NCBI RefSeq assembly: GCF_002116635.1
Contig: NZ_LQPW01000019.1
Span: 186,001-250,000, forward strand
Reading direction: 5' to 3'
Source: Mycobacterium szulgai
GTDB lineage: Bacteria; Actinomycetota; Actinomycetes; Mycobacteriales; Mycobacteriaceae
DNA length: 64,000 nt
The notes under the pieces were generated by a model. That model did not search any database. It was given only the letters and a program-made list of their open reading frames with translations, and was not told the DNA's origin. Positions 7,961-16,790 of the stretch are shown in pieces. The translations under genes and the position numbers were made by a program. Numbering within the stretch: the stretch's first letter is position 1; each line of letters starts with the position of its first letter.

Positions 7961-9409
7961 TCAGGTGCCGCAAAAAGTCCGGTAGGTACCGAAATCGTCG
8001 GGGGCGGGGCTGGCGTACCGGTCCAGCCCGGCTCGTTGCGTGTACGGGTCGGTGACGGCTTCGAGGAGCTGACTCAGCGGTTCGAGATCGTCGCCCGTCG
8101 CCGCCGTCAGCGCCTCCTCGACAAGGTGGTTGCGCGGGATGTAGACCGGGTTGACCCGGTCCATCAATTCCGCGTCGGGGCCGAGGTTCTGCCAGCGCGA
8201 CAACCAGTCGTCGAACCGCGCGAGGTCGACGAACAGTCCGCGTGCGGGTTCGTTGTTGCCGCGGGCGGCTTGGCCGAGGTGCCGGAAGAACGAGGTGAAG
8301 TCGACGTGACTTTCCTGCAGCTGCGTGAGCAGTTCGTCGACCAGCGACGTGTCACCCGAGCTCAGTCCGAGTTTGGCGCCCATGCCCGATGACCACGCGT
8401 CGTGGTACTGATGAAATTCGCCAAACGCGTTCTGCACCAATGCGATTGCTTCCTCGATGTCGGTAGATATCAAGGGCAGCAGCGTCTCAGCGAACCGGGC
8501 CAGGTTCCATCCGGCGATGACCGGCTGGTTGGCGTAGGCATAGCGGCCCCAGTAATCGATTGAGCTGAACACGGTTTCGGGGTGGTAGGCCTCCATGAAT
8601 GCACACGGACCGTAGTCGATGGTTTCCCCGGAGATCGTCATGTTGTCGGTGTTCATCACCCCGTGGATGAAGCCGATCTGCATCCATCGGGCGATCAGGG
8701 ATCCCTGGACGCCGGCCACCGCCTCGAACAACGCGAGGTAGGGGCGTTCGGCCGCTGCTGCGCTGGGATGGTGGCGGGCTATGGCATGGTCGGCAAGCCG
8801 GCGCAGTAGCTCGACATCGCCTGTGGCAGCAGCATATTGGAAGCTGCCTACCCGCAGGTGACTGCTCGCGACCCGGACCAGCAGAGCGCCGGGCAGCTGT
8901 TTGCCGTCCCGCTCTACCGGGCGGCCTGTCTTGACCACGGCCAGCGAGCGCGTGGTCGGGACGCCCATCGCGTGCATTGCCTCGCTGATGACGTATTCGC
9001 GCAACATCGGCCCGACTACGGCCAGGCCGTCACCCCCGCGGGCAAACGGCGTGCGCCCCGAACCTTTGAGGTGGATGTCGCGGAGTCGCCCGTCGCCTTC
9101 GGCAAGCTCCCCGAGGAGCAGCGCGCGCCCATCGCCCAACCGCGGGACGTAGCCGCCGAATTGGTGTCCCGCATACGCTTGGGCCACCGGTACCGCTCCA
9201 GTGGGCACCCGGTTGCCGACCAAGAACCCCACCCCGTCGCGGCTGCGCAACCAGTCGGCGTCCAGGCCGAGCTCGGCGGCCAGCGGCTCGTTGAGGACCA
9301 GCAACTCAGCGTCCGGTGTCGCCTCGGCCTGCCACTGCACAGCCAGCTCCGGCAGCTCGCGGGCGAAGCGGTCCTGCAGAACGACGGTCGTGTCCGGTGT
9401 GACGCTCAC
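7961..9409 (-). CDS. selO: SelO/YdiU protein adenylyltransferase (AMPylator pseudokinase)
   Basis: The 482-residue protein is a full-length SelO family member. Family marks are [18 protein letters not shown] and [15 protein letters not shown] near the N-terminus, [18 protein letters not shown], and the active-site stretch [20 protein letters not shown] with [10 protein letters not shown]. SelO proteins have an inverted protein-kinase fold that transfers AMP to hydroxyl side chains of proteins, in a redox-linked stress role. The C-terminus ends FCGT; the cysteine occupies the place of selenocysteine in the animal proteins. An ATG start is clear; a short protein gene follows 5 bases downstream. 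Confidence 0.93.
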   Translation of the reverse strand: MSVTPDTTVVLQDRFARELPELAVQWQAEATPDAELLVLNEPLAAELGLDADWLRSRDGVGFLVGNRVPTGAVPVAQAYAGHQFGGYVPRLGDGRALLLGELAEGDGRLRDIHLKGSGRTPFARGGDGLAVVGPMLREYVISEAMHAMGVPTTRSLAVVKTGRPVERDGKQLPGALLVRVASSHLRVGSFQYAAATGDVELLRRLADHAIARHHPSAAAAERPYLALFEAVAGVQGSLIARWMQIGFIHGVMNTDNMTISGETIDYGPCAFMEAYHPETVFSSIDYWGRYAYANQPVIAGWNLARFAETLLPLISTDIEEAIALVQNAFGEFHQYHDAWSSGMGAKLGLSSGDTSLVDELLTQLQESHVDFTSFFRHLGQAARGNNEPARGLFVDLARFDDWLSRWQNLGPDAELMDRVNPVYIPRNHLVEEALTAATGDDLEPLSQLLEAVTDPYTQRAGLDRYASPAPDDFGTYRTFCGT

Positions 9410-9435
9410 TTAGTCCACAGTACGGAGGGCTGGCG

Positions 9436-9579
9436 TCATCCGTCCTCGGGCGTGGCCAGCCCTTCCGGGGGAGGCGTGGAATACGCCGGATAGGCCGGCG
9501 GGGAGACCACGCTGTCGTCTTCGGATTCGGCCGGCTGGGCGGTGTGTTCTTTGTCGTCAGGCCCTGTTCCAGTGCTCAT
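9436..9579 (-). CDS. 47-residue proline-rich ORF downstream of hemerythrin gene
   Basis: An ATG-started frame of 47 residues (MSTGTGPDDKEHTAQP at the start, EGLATPEDG at the end) follows the hemerythrin stop by 9 bases in the same direction. An AAGGGA sits about 7 bases upstream. The peptide is acidic at the start and rich in Pro, Tyr and Ser in the middle (SPPAYPAYSTPPPEG), probably disordered. No family is recognised. The position implies cotranscription with the hemerythrin gene under its SigF-type promoter. It fills what would otherwise be a 180-base gap before selO. Confidence 0.5.
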   Translation of the reverse strand: MSTGTGPDDKEHTAQPAESEDDSVVSPPAYPAYSTPPPEGLATPEDG

Positions 9580-9588
9580 CGGTATCCC

Positions 9589-10155
9589 TTAGCCGATCGC
9601 ATGCTGAATCAGGTCGCGAGCCCGGTCGAGCATCGAGGCGAACGGCCCGACCGCGAAATTCAGCTTCGCCGACTCAACACCGGCATGCGGACGAGTCGGG
9701 GCGATCGCTTCGGCCATCTTCACCGCGGTCCCCATTCGCTTGAGGTCGTCGGCGTCGACTTGCTGCTGCAACTTGGGAAACTCCTCGATCTCCTCATGCT
9801 CGGCGTGCGCCAGCACCGCATCGCGCAGCTTGGTCAGCTCATCGATGAACTCCTGCGAGGTGATGTCGAGGCCTTCGATCTTCGACAGCTGCTCTTTGGC
9901 TTCGTGCTCTTGCTTCAAGAGCAGGTCAACGATCGCGTCGCCGTCGTCGGCCTCGCGGCGCAGCCGCGGGTGCACCACCATCTCCTCGGCCGTCTCGTGC
10001 ACGGCAAGCAATTGGCGCAGCTCTATGAACGGCTTTTCGCGTGCCTGCGGCTCCGACGCGTGCAGGACTTCTTCGAACATGTCCTCGATGAGGGCATGCT
10101 GGGCTTTGAGAAACGTGACAACTTCGTCAGGTGTTTGAACAATCATCTCGGCCAC
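9589..10155 (-). CDS. hemerythrin HHE cation-binding domain protein
   Basis: The 188-residue protein has the four-helix HHE pattern. It shows QHALIEDMFEEVL (about 19-32), VHETAEEMVVHPRL (about 52-65), KQEHEAKEQL (about 81-90) and LAHAEHEEIEEFP (about 114-126). These supply the histidines and acidic residues of a di-iron site, so the role is oxygen, peroxide or iron handling in the cytoplasm. The GTG at 10155 is chosen because a perfect AGGAGG (10165-10170) lies 9 bases upstream; an ATG nine bases downstream is too far. A SigF-type promoter precedes it. The C-terminal 40 residues lie beyond the domain and are of unknown role. Confidence 0.88.
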   Translation of the reverse strand: MAEMIVQTPDEVVTFLKAQHALIEDMFEEVLHASEPQAREKPFIELRQLLAVHETAEEMVVHPRLRREADDGDAIVDLLLKQEHEAKEQLSKIEGLDITSQEFIDELTKLRDAVLAHAEHEEIEEFPKLQQQVDADDLKRMGTAVKMAEAIAPTRPHAGVESAKLNFAVGPFASMLDRARDLIQHAIG

Positions 10156-10190
10156 GCGGATGTACCTCCTGTGGAATCAATAGCCGCCGC

Positions 10191-10216
10191 ATACCCCGGT
10201 GCAGGTGTACTAAAAC
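10191..10216 (-). promoter_or_regulatory. SigF-type promoter of the hemerythrin gene
   Basis: On the minus strand GTTT (10213-10216) and GGGTAT (10191-10196) are separated by 16 bases, matching the mycobacterial SigF consensus GTTT-N15-17-GGGTAT. The predicted start of transcription lies near 10184, about 29 bases before the GTG. The match is direct; SigF control is inferred. Confidence 0.7.
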
Positions 10217-10298
10217 GCCCGCGGCGCGCACGTCCACACAGCAGCCACCGTCATGCACAAGGGGCATGTTGTGTGCCTCAGTTATGTGTGGCGGCTGA

Positions 10299-10940
10299 TC
10301 AGAACCCGGCGACCAGATTGTTGTGCTGCGGGCAGTACGTTCGCACCGAGATCGCCACGTAGTCATTGGCGACGCTGCTGAACGCGGGGCTGTTGTTACG
10401 GAACTCCGCGACGATCTGTTGCACGGTCATGCCCTGGCCGATGTTCAGGCACACCATCTTGCCGTTGTAGACGGCCGCCTCGGGGTTCGCGAACGAGATG
10501 CCGCGGTCGCTGAGATCTTGGATGTACTTGTTGTCCTGGTCGGGGGTCGAGTTGATGGAGGCAGGATTCGGTGCGGTAGTCGTTGCCGCCGAGCTGCTAG
10601 CGGGCGCCACCGGTGCGGGCTTACCCGAAGACGGCGACCTGGTTAAAGCCCAGTGCCCCAACACGATTGCGCCCGCCAGTCCCAAACCGACCAGCAGCAG
10701 GGCGGCGGCTCTGCCCCACGTTGAGCGCCAGGTCTCCACGGCTGCCACCGGTTCGCTGGCGACGTCGTACTCGCCGTCGCCTGGCACCTCGGCTCCTACA
10801 TCGGGGATGGCCTCTTCGCCCCGCGACCACGCGACTTCAACGGCGTCGGTGGGTGCCGCATTGGGTACGGCAACGGTCTGGTCACGATTGACCGCACCGG
10901 TGTTGTCGGCAGCCGGATGCGACTCGACCATGAGGGCCAT
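10299..10940 (-). CDS. membrane-anchored DUF732 domain protein
   Basis: The 213-residue protein has a cytoplasmic acidic N-terminal tail (1-70) and one membrane helix (about 76-97, AALLLVGLGLAGAIVLGHWAL). A Ser/Pro/Ala-rich linker follows, then an outside DUF732 domain (about 135-213) with the typical pattern DNKYIQDLSDRGISF, a first Cys in KMVCLNIGQGMT and a second in VRTYCPQHN. DUF732 proteins are small secreted mycobacterial proteins of unknown function, usually with a disulfide between these cysteines. It is followed by the hemerythrin gene in the same direction, but that gene has its own promoter. Confidence 0.85.
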   Translation of the reverse strand: MALMVESHPAADNTGAVNRDQTVAVPNAAPTDAVEVAWSRGEEAIPDVGAEVPGDGEYDVASEPVAAVETWRSTWGRAAALLLVGLGLAGAIVLGHWALTRSPSSGKPAPVAPASSSAATTTAPNPASINSTPDQDNKYIQDLSDRGISFANPEAAVYNGKMVCLNIGQGMTVQQIVAEFRNNSPAFSSVANDYVAISVRTYCPQHNNLVAGF

Positions 10941-10968
10941 CCTAGCCAGCAGCCTTGGCCGTCCCGCC

Positions 10969-12693
10969 TTACGTCAGGTGGCGGTTACGCCACTGTCTGA
11001 TTCGGCCCGTCGGCATCTGGATCGCGGCCATCACCGAGCTCATCGACGAGGCCACCGACTTGGCGTGGGCCGATGGTTCGGCGGCCGGTGGCTTCTCGCC
11101 TTCCCACCACGTCGGCGCCAACAGGGCCGTCGTCAGCGGAATGGCCGGGTCAACGCTGTTGTGTCCCCACTCGCAGGCGCGATCGATCGCGGTGACCGAT
11201 GGGGCCAGGTTGATCGCCGACAACGTCGGCTCGAACCGGATGAGGTGATCGGCGTAGGGCAGGTTGCGCACCATCTGCACCTGAATCGCCTGGGTGATCG
11301 GGGCCAGCCACATGTGCCGGGAATCCCACTGCGGATGGAAGCAGTCGAACGCCAGATAGCAGGCGTTGCGAGTACCCAACTTGCCGTCCCGGACTCGCTT
11401 CCACGCCAGTTCGACGGGGACGTTGCTGGCTGCGCCGCCGTCGACGATCGCGGCGATGTCCCGTTCGGCGCACAGGTCGTCCAAAAGCGGGACCATGCGC
11501 GGGTCGCGCGTCTCATGGTGCAGCACACCGGGAATGGCCGACGAGAACGACGCCGCGTCGACGACGTCGAAATCCAGCGCCGGGTCGTCGCCGCTGAGGA
11601 CGACCGGCTTGACCACCCGCAAGTCGATGAAGGCGGCCACCTGCCACATGCGCGCGGCCACCTGGGGGCCGATGCCGATCGGGCGGAACGGGACCGATCG
11701 CAACTGCAGCGCGGCGAGTTCAGGCCGGCGAAACCGCGAAGGCAATGCCGCATACGGCTGCCGGCGCACACCGGCGACCACGACGTCGAACGGGATCGCC
11801 AGGTCCGACATGCGCATCCGCTGGCCATCTTCGCGGCTGAGCAACGCCAGGGCGAACTGGTCGAAGCGCAGCGCGAACAGGCCGGCCATGCCGTGCCGGC
11901 GGCGAAGCCGTTCGGGTCCGAGGATGGCGCGGTAGGACACCGACTTGGCCCAGGCGACGTAATCCTCAATCGGCACCGGCAGGGCACGCGACACCAGGCT
12001 GCCGATGATGGACCCGAACGACGAGCCGATCAGGTAGTCGGGCACCTGGCCGGCTTCCAGCAGGCGCGCCATGCCGCCGATGTAGACATAACCAGCGCCA
12101 CCGCCGCCGCCAAGGACGGTGACCAGCTTCTTGTATCCGACCTCGGAGTCCAGCTCCGCGGCGGAGAAATCGTTGCCGTGGCGTTCTATGAGCACGCGCC
12201 GCTGGTCGTCCTGGTCGGCCGCCAGGCCCCCCAGCGCGTCTCGTGCTGCCTTCAGTGCGGTGACCGGATCCGGCTCCTCGCGCAGCGGCCCGAACAGCGT
12301 GTCGGTGACCCGCGAGCGCCAGGGCGCCACTTCGGCGCCCACCGCTATGTCGCCGCGTCCCCGCGTTCCACCCGGGCCGGCTGCGCCCGGTTCGAAGTCG
12401 GCGAGCCGGGCGAAGTTGAGGATGTAGCGCAGTTGGCGCAGCTCGTCGTCGCTCAGCACGTCGGGGTTGGCCAGATGTTGCCGGACCAGCCGGTTCTCCA
12501 TTTTCTGCAGCAGCAGATTGGGCTCGGTCGAGGGCAGTTCAACCGTGTCGAGCGCGGCATCGGTGTCCCGGTTCTCGGCGTCGATCCGGTCGATCTGGTC
12601 GGTTCCGTCGATTTCGGTGTCCACGTCGAGCGCGTCGCCGCGCCGGCCCAACCGGGCACGCATCGCGTCCGCGAAGGGGATCTGCATGAGCAT
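10969..12693 (-). CDS. patatin-like phospholipase
   Basis: The 574-residue protein has a patatin hydrolase core (about 190-450): an oxyanion-hole glycine run VLGGGGGAGYVYIGG, the nucleophile elbow GSSFGS with its serine, and IVDGGAASNVP supplying the catalytic Asp (DGG where DG-A/G is expected). It probably hydrolyses acyl esters of membrane lipids. The first 190 residues are acidic and helical and carry no recognised domain; the last 60 are low-complexity. Its ATG overlaps the stop of the SPFH gene (ATGA), so the two are translationally coupled and may act together at a membrane. Confidence 0.88.
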   Translation of the reverse strand: MLMQIPFADAMRARLGRRGDALDVDTEIDGTDQIDRIDAENRDTDAALDTVELPSTEPNLLLQKMENRLVRQHLANPDVLSDDELRQLRYILNFARLADFEPGAAGPGGTRGRGDIAVGAEVAPWRSRVTDTLFGPLREEPDPVTALKAARDALGGLAADQDDQRRVLIERHGNDFSAAELDSEVGYKKLVTVLGGGGGAGYVYIGGMARLLEAGQVPDYLIGSSFGSIIGSLVSRALPVPIEDYVAWAKSVSYRAILGPERLRRRHGMAGLFALRFDQFALALLSREDGQRMRMSDLAIPFDVVVAGVRRQPYAALPSRFRRPELAALQLRSVPFRPIGIGPQVAARMWQVAAFIDLRVVKPVVLSGDDPALDFDVVDAASFSSAIPGVLHHETRDPRMVPLLDDLCAERDIAAIVDGGAASNVPVELAWKRVRDGKLGTRNACYLAFDCFHPQWDSRHMWLAPITQAIQVQMVRNLPYADHLIRFEPTLSAINLAPSVTAIDRACEWGHNSVDPAIPLTTALLAPTWWEGEKPPAAEPSAHAKSVASSMSSVMAAIQMPTGRIRQWRNRHLT

Positions 12694-13577
12694 CAGTGTC
12701 CCGGTACGGGGATGGTTGGCAGCGCTGAGCTGCCCGGCCAGCAGCCCAGCGGACTGATTCCCTTGTTGATCGCGGCGGTGATGCAGTTCTGCACGACGAC
12801 GTTCGGGTCGTTGCTGATCGAGCGGGAAAGGATCTCGTTGGCTTTGGCCTGAGCCTCGGCGGTGCGCTGGGCCTCCACCGCGATCGAGGTCTGGGCGCGC
12901 TGCTGGTTGAGCTGATTGATCTTGTCCTCGGTGCCCTGGTCGTACTGGATAGTGGGCACGTTGACGTCGAAGATGTCGACCTGGCCGCCGACGTCCTGGC
13001 GCATGATGTCGGCGGCGCGCTTGGCCAGGCTGGGCAGCGGCGAGACATCGAGGTTCTGCGGATCCAGCGGATTGAAGGCGGCGAACACCTCGTTGAGGGC
13101 AACCGACAGATTGCGCTCGATCAGGTTGACCCGCACGTTGTCAAAGGTCTTGTACTGCTGGAACAGTTCCGGCGCGGCATGCTGCTTGAGCTGCCAGCGG
13201 ATGCTGACGTCGGCCAGCGCGGTGGATTGGTTGCCAAGCCGCACCATGATGCGCTCGTCGTGGCTGCCCACTTTGACGTACTTGTCGATCTGCACCGCGC
13301 CGTCCATCTGGTGGGTCATCTGCCACGGCCACTTGGCGTGGAACCCGTTGTTCAGGCTCACCCCGTTGGGGCGCCCGAAGGTGGTGACGATCGCGATCTG
13401 ACGCGTGCCGACGATGGTGAAGCAACCCCACAGGAAGAACAGCAGTGCGGCTGCCAGCGCACCCACCGTCACCGCCTTGGTGCGTGAGTTCGCGCTGGTG
13501 CGGTTGACGAGCCAGAAGATGCCGGCGACTCCGGCGATGATCAAGCAAATGACAAACAGCACGATTTGCCACGTCAT
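12693..13577 (-). CDS. SPFH/prohibitin-domain membrane protein
   Basis: The 294-residue protein has two N-terminal membrane helices (about 3-23 and 36-57), then an SPFH/band-7 domain. The domain is visible as VGTRQIAIVTTFGRPNG, VKVGSHDERIMVRLGNQSTALADVSIRWQL and VRVNLIERNLSVALNEVFAAFNP. A glutamine/alanine-rich coiled-coil segment follows (about 215-255, QLNQQRAQTSIAVEAQRTAE). Such proteins form oligomeric scaffolds in membranes. The ATG at 13577 is preferred because AAGGAGAG precedes it; the frame stays open upstream. It is coupled to the downstream patatin gene by a 4-base overlap. Confidence 0.85.
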   Translation of the reverse strand: MTWQIVLFVICLIIAGVAGIFWLVNRTSANSRTKAVTVGALAAALLFFLWGCFTIVGTRQIAIVTTFGRPNGVSLNNGFHAKWPWQMTHQMDGAVQIDKYVKVGSHDERIMVRLGNQSTALADVSIRWQLKQHAAPELFQQYKTFDNVRVNLIERNLSVALNEVFAAFNPLDPQNLDVSPLPSLAKRAADIMRQDVGGQVDIFDVNVPTIQYDQGTEDKINQLNQQRAQTSIAVEAQRTAEAQAKANEILSRSISNDPNVVVQNCITAAINKGISPLGCWPGSSALPTIPVPGH

Positions 13578-13624
13578 CGATTGCTCTCCTTCTGCAGGCG
13601 GTAGAGGCAGCCTAGGCTGCTGCC

Positions 13625-14038
13625 ATGTCGATCGATCGTGCCGCACTGATCACGGGCAGCATCCGACTCGCCTCGGGCCTCTCTTTCCTCTACGACCCGA
13701 TTGCGGCCAATCGGCTCTGGGGCGATCCCGATGATCAAACGGCGACGGCGCAATTGTTGTTGCGGTCGATGGGCTACCGCGACGCGTTGATCGGCGGCCT
13801 GCTTGCGACGGCGGCGCTGCGGGGCAAGAACACCCGCGGCTGGTTTTTGGCGTCCGGCGGCGCCGACGCCGCCGACCTGCTCGGCGGGCTGAGCGTGCAC
13901 GACGAACTCAAGCCCGCGCAACGCGTAATCGGCCTGGGTGGTGCCGTGATCGGCATCGGGGTGGGCTTGTGGGGTGCCGCGCGCCGGCGGCCGTCACGAC
14001 ACGACGATGCGAAGGCGCTCCCAGCCGCGGACCGTTGA
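13625..14038 (+). CDS. small integral membrane protein (DUF4267-like)
   Basis: The 137-residue hydrophobic protein has about three membrane helices (SGLSFLYDP region, DALIGGLLATAAL, and VIGLGGAVIGIGVGLWGAA) and a short basic C-terminal tail. It carries the YRDALIGGLL pattern seen in small DUF4267-type actinobacterial membrane proteins; that family assignment is tentative. Function is unknown. It starts 48 bases from the divergent SPFH gene, and its last 45 bases overlap the 3' end of the convergent P450 gene. Confidence 0.75.
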   Translation: MSIDRAALITGSIRLASGLSFLYDPIAANRLWGDPDDQTATAQLLLRSMGYRDALIGGLLATAALRGKNTRGWFLASGGADAADLLGGLSVHDELKPAQRVIGLGGAVIGIGVGLWGAARRRPSRHDDAKALPAADR

Positions 14039-15190
14039 GGTGGGCGCGAGCTTGAGGCTGTCGTAGTCGACATCCCAGTGCGGCCACCGGTTGAGCAACT
14101 CGTCCAGGGCGACCCGGCCTTCCAGGCGGGCCAGATTCGCACCCAGGCAATAGTGCACACCCTTGCCGAACGTCAGGTGCGAGATGTTGTCGCGGTGAAG
14201 GTTGAACGTGTCAGGATCCTTGTAGCGCAACGGGTCTCGGTTGGCCGAGCCGAAGAGCAGCAGTATTGCGCTGCCGGCCGGCACGGTGGTGCCGTAGGCC
14301 TCGAAATCGCGGATCGTGTAGCGGGCGACGTGCGGTCCCGTCGGCTCGAAGCGCAACGTCTCGTCAACCGCGCGGGTCAGCAGCGAGCGGTCTTGTGCGA
14401 CTTCGGCACGCTGGTCGGGATGCTCGGCGAGCACTTTGGCCAGCCAGCCGATCAGCCGGCCCGTCGTTTCATTGCCCGCCCCGGCCACCACCTGGGTGTA
14501 GTGCAGCACCTCTTTACGGGTCAGCTTTCTCGTCACGCCGGTGGCGTCCTCGAACTCGACGTTGAGCAGTGCGGTCATCAGGTCGTCGGAAGGATTCTTG
14601 GCGCGCCAGTCGACGTAATCGGCGTAGATGCGGCCGTCGGCGATCGCATCCGGGTCGGCCACCTTCATGGGTGTGCCGGGCCGGGTGCGCAGGTTGGCGT
14701 CATTGGCGTCGCGCACGCCGATCTGCTCGTCTTCGGGGATGCCCAGCAGCATCCCGATGACACGCATCGGCATCATCGACGCCAATTCCGCGATGATGTC
14801 GAAACCGCCGGAACCGACCAGCGGATCCAGGCACCGAATGCAGTAGCGGCGGATCTGGTCCTCTATCGCGGCCATCCGGCGCGGGGTGAAGACCCGCGAC
14901 ATCACCCCGCGCAACATCGTGTGCGTGGGCGGGTCCTCGAACATCATCACACCCGGCGGCATGTCGAACTTGGACTGGATCAGTTCGAGGATGTCACTTC
15001 GGCTGTTGGAGAACGTTTCCCAATCCGAGAGTGCCTTCTCGACGTCGGCGTGGCGGGAGATCGCCCAGAAGTTGTAGCGCTCGTTGTAGTACAACGGGGC
15101 CTCGTCGCGCAGCCGAGCGAAAGTGGGATAGGGGTTGGCGGTGATATCGACGTCGTACGGGTCGTAGTAGACATCGGTGCTAACTGTCAT
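13994..15190 (-). CDS. cytochrome P450
   Basis: The 398-residue soluble bacterial P450 has all hallmarks. The I-helix oxygen-binding motif is VVAGAGNETTGRLIG, the K-helix ExxR lies in VDETLRFEPTG, and the heme-thiolate loop is FGKGVHYCLGANLARLEGR, whose Cys is the iron ligand. DPPTHTMLRGVMSRVFTP is the usual C-helix region. Redox partners are not in the window. It lies 19 bases downstream of a mycofactocin-type SDR in the same direction. The pair may oxidise an alcohol or steroid-like substrate stepwise, under control of the TetR at 16106. The substrate cannot be told from sequence. Confidence 0.95.
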   Translation of the reverse strand: MTVSTDVYYDPYDVDITANPYPTFARLRDEAPLYYNERYNFWAISRHADVEKALSDWETFSNSRSDILELIQSKFDMPPGVMMFEDPPTHTMLRGVMSRVFTPRRMAAIEDQIRRYCIRCLDPLVGSGGFDIIAELASMMPMRVIGMLLGIPEDEQIGVRDANDANLRTRPGTPMKVADPDAIADGRIYADYVDWRAKNPSDDLMTALLNVEFEDATGVTRKLTRKEVLHYTQVVAGAGNETTGRLIGWLAKVLAEHPDQRAEVAQDRSLLTRAVDETLRFEPTGPHVARYTIRDFEAYGTTVPAGSAILLLFGSANRDPLRYKDPDTFNLHRDNISHLTFGKGVHYCLGANLARLEGRVALDELLNRWPHWDVDYDSLKLAPTSTVRGWERLRIVVS

Positions 15191-15209
15191 GTGCTGGCCT
15201 CGTCTTCGG

Positions 15210-16037
15210 TTATTTCAGGCAGCTGCCGGCATCGACGGGAAGCGTCACGCCGGTGATGTAACGCGCTTCGTCGGAGGCCAGGAACAACACTGCGTTGCTG
15301 ATGTCCTCGGCCGTCACCCACGGGATCGGCAGGGTGTGGAAGGTTTGGCAGATGGGCGCCAGATCATCGGGCCCGGGGTTCGCCAAATCCGGCCGGAACA
15401 GCCGAAAGGTGCTCTCGTTGATCAACAATGGCGTGTTCACGTGCGTGGGATGGACTGAATTGACGCGGATGTTCTTAGGGCCGAGTTCCACGGCGAACGA
15501 CCGCATCAGCCCGACCACACCGTGCTTGGCCGCCACGTAATGGCCGGTGTGGGTGTATGGCTTGAGGCCGGCCACCGAACTGGTCAAGACAATCGAGGCA
15601 CCCGAACTCAAGTGCGGCACAGCGGCTTTCACTGTCTTCCAGACTCCGCTGAGGTTGACGTCGATCATCTCCTGCCACAGGTCTTCGCCCATCCGGTCCA
15701 GCCGGGCTCCGATCGTGCCGATACCGGCATTGGCGACGACTATGTCGAGCCGGCCCAGCTGCTCGACGCCGCTGTCGACGGCGGCCTGCAGGGCGTCGTA
15801 ATCCCGGACGTCGACTTCGGCGGTGACGACGCGGCGATTGCAGCCCTTGACGAGATCGGCGGTCTGCGCGAGGTCTTCGGGCGTCGATGGCGGCGCCGGT
15901 GAGTTTTCGAAGGGCTGGCAGATATCGATCGCGATGATGTCGGCCCCCTCTTGCGCCAGCCGCACCGCGTGACTGCGGCCCTGCCCGCGCGCCGCGCCGG
16001 TGACGAACGCGACCTTGTCTGCAACCCGACCGGGCAT
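15210..16037 (-). CDS. mycofactocin-coupled SDR family oxidoreductase
   Basis: The 275-residue short-chain dehydrogenase has the nucleotide-binding VTGAARGQGRSHAVRLA, the NAG motif, SSVAGL and the catalytic YVAAKHG. Between beta-2 and helix-3 it carries the insertion typical of mycofactocin-associated SDRs (about 40-70, starting DICQPFENSPAPPSTPEDLA), which holds a non-exchangeable NAD. The start ATG at 16037 has GAGGAGGG before it. Two GTAAC-N3-GTTAC operators overlap its upstream region, and the P450 gene follows, so a two-gene operon regulated by the divergent TetR is likely. Confidence 0.9.
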   Translation of the reverse strand: MPGRVADKVAFVTGAARGQGRSHAVRLAQEGADIIAIDICQPFENSPAPPSTPEDLAQTADLVKGCNRRVVTAEVDVRDYDALQAAVDSGVEQLGRLDIVVANAGIGTIGARLDRMGEDLWQEMIDVNLSGVWKTVKAAVPHLSSGASIVLTSSVAGLKPYTHTGHYVAAKHGVVGLMRSFAVELGPKNIRVNSVHPTHVNTPLLINESTFRLFRPDLANPGPDDLAPICQTFHTLPIPWVTAEDISNAVLFLASDEARYITGVTLPVDAGSCLK

Positions 16038-16054
16038 CCGGCCCTCCTCGTTGA

Positions 16055-16090
16055 GTAACCTCGTTACACCAGGTACGGTAACCTTGTTAC
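16055..16090. promoter_or_regulatory. tandem TetR operators GTAAC-N3-GTTAC
   Basis: Two perfect 13-bp palindromes, GTAAC-CTC-GTTAC at 16055-16067 and GTAAC-CTT-GTTAC at 16078-16090, lie 23 bp centre to centre in the gap between the divergent SDR and TetR genes. Flanks are also symmetric: GAGTAAC on the outer left and GTTACTC on the outer right. The arrangement suits cooperative binding by two dimers and control of both directions. Confidence 0.8.
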
Positions 16091-16105
16091 TCGACGAGGG
16101 CAAGG

Positions 16106-16741
16106 GTGCAGGTGGCAAGCGCTGAAGTGATGACAGGCGACCCGATCCTTAGCGTCGTCGTGGACATCTTGGAGACCGACGGGTATGACGCGGTGCAGCT
16201 GCGGGAGGTCGCCAAGCGCGCGCGGATGTCTCTGACCACCATCTACAAGCGTTACCCGACTCGCGATGCCCTCATCCTCGCGGCGCTCGAGCGCTGGATG
16301 GACGAAAACCGTTATGCCGCTTTGGCAATGCAGACCCACGATCCGGGTGAATCCGTTTACGACGGCCTGATGCGGGTGTTCCGAACGATTTTCCAGCCAT
16401 GGGAACGGCATCCGGACATGCTGCGAGCCTACTTTCGCGCCCGTTCTGCCCCAGGCGGCGCCCGGCTGGTGAGCCGCGGTTTGGACGCCGTTATACCCGC
16501 TACCATGGCCGTGCTGGGTGACGCCGAACCCGATCTCGTCGAAGACCTTCCCGCGATTGTGTCCAACCTCGCCTACGGACTGGTCGCGCGCTTCTCGGCG
16601 GGCGAGATTGCGATCACCGAGATCCTGCCGACGCTGGATCGGGCGCTGTTCCGGTTGACGTCAACGCCGGGCCAGGCTGACCCTCTGGATCGCGCCTTGC
16701 CTGCTGACCCTGAGTCCACCGAACGGAGTCATGCCCACTAG
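16106..16741 (+). CDS. TetR-family transcriptional regulator
   Basis: The 211-residue regulator has an N-terminal helix-turn-helix (about 12-58): DILETDGYDAVQLREVAKRARMSLTTIYKRYPTRDALI, with the usual TIYKRY recognition end. An all-helical ligand domain follows, of the kind found with lipid/steroid-linked regulators. The GTG at 16106 has GAGGG about 5 bases upstream; a second GTG follows six bases later. It is divergent from the SDR-P450 operon with two GTAAC-N3-GTTAC palindromes between, its probable binding sites. The sulfatase gene follows directly and may be cotranscribed. Confidence 0.9.
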   Translation: MQVASAEVMTGDPILSVVVDILETDGYDAVQLREVAKRARMSLTTIYKRYPTRDALILAALERWMDENRYAALAMQTHDPGESVYDGLMRVFRTIFQPWERHPDMLRAYFRARSAPGGARLVSRGLDAVIPATMAVLGDAEPDLVEDLPAIVSNLAYGLVARFSAGEIAITEILPTLDRALFRLTSTPGQADPLDRALPADPESTERSHAH

Positions 16742-16790
16742 CTTTGTGATCTGCGGAGAACATGGATTCGACCTGAAACTAGGTGAGGCA

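Noticed and set aside
10498..12852. A very long open frame (over 780 codons) on the plus strand opposite the DUF732, patatin and SPFH genes.
   Set aside because: It has no recognisable domain, runs antisense to three clear genes, and is explained by high third-position GC.
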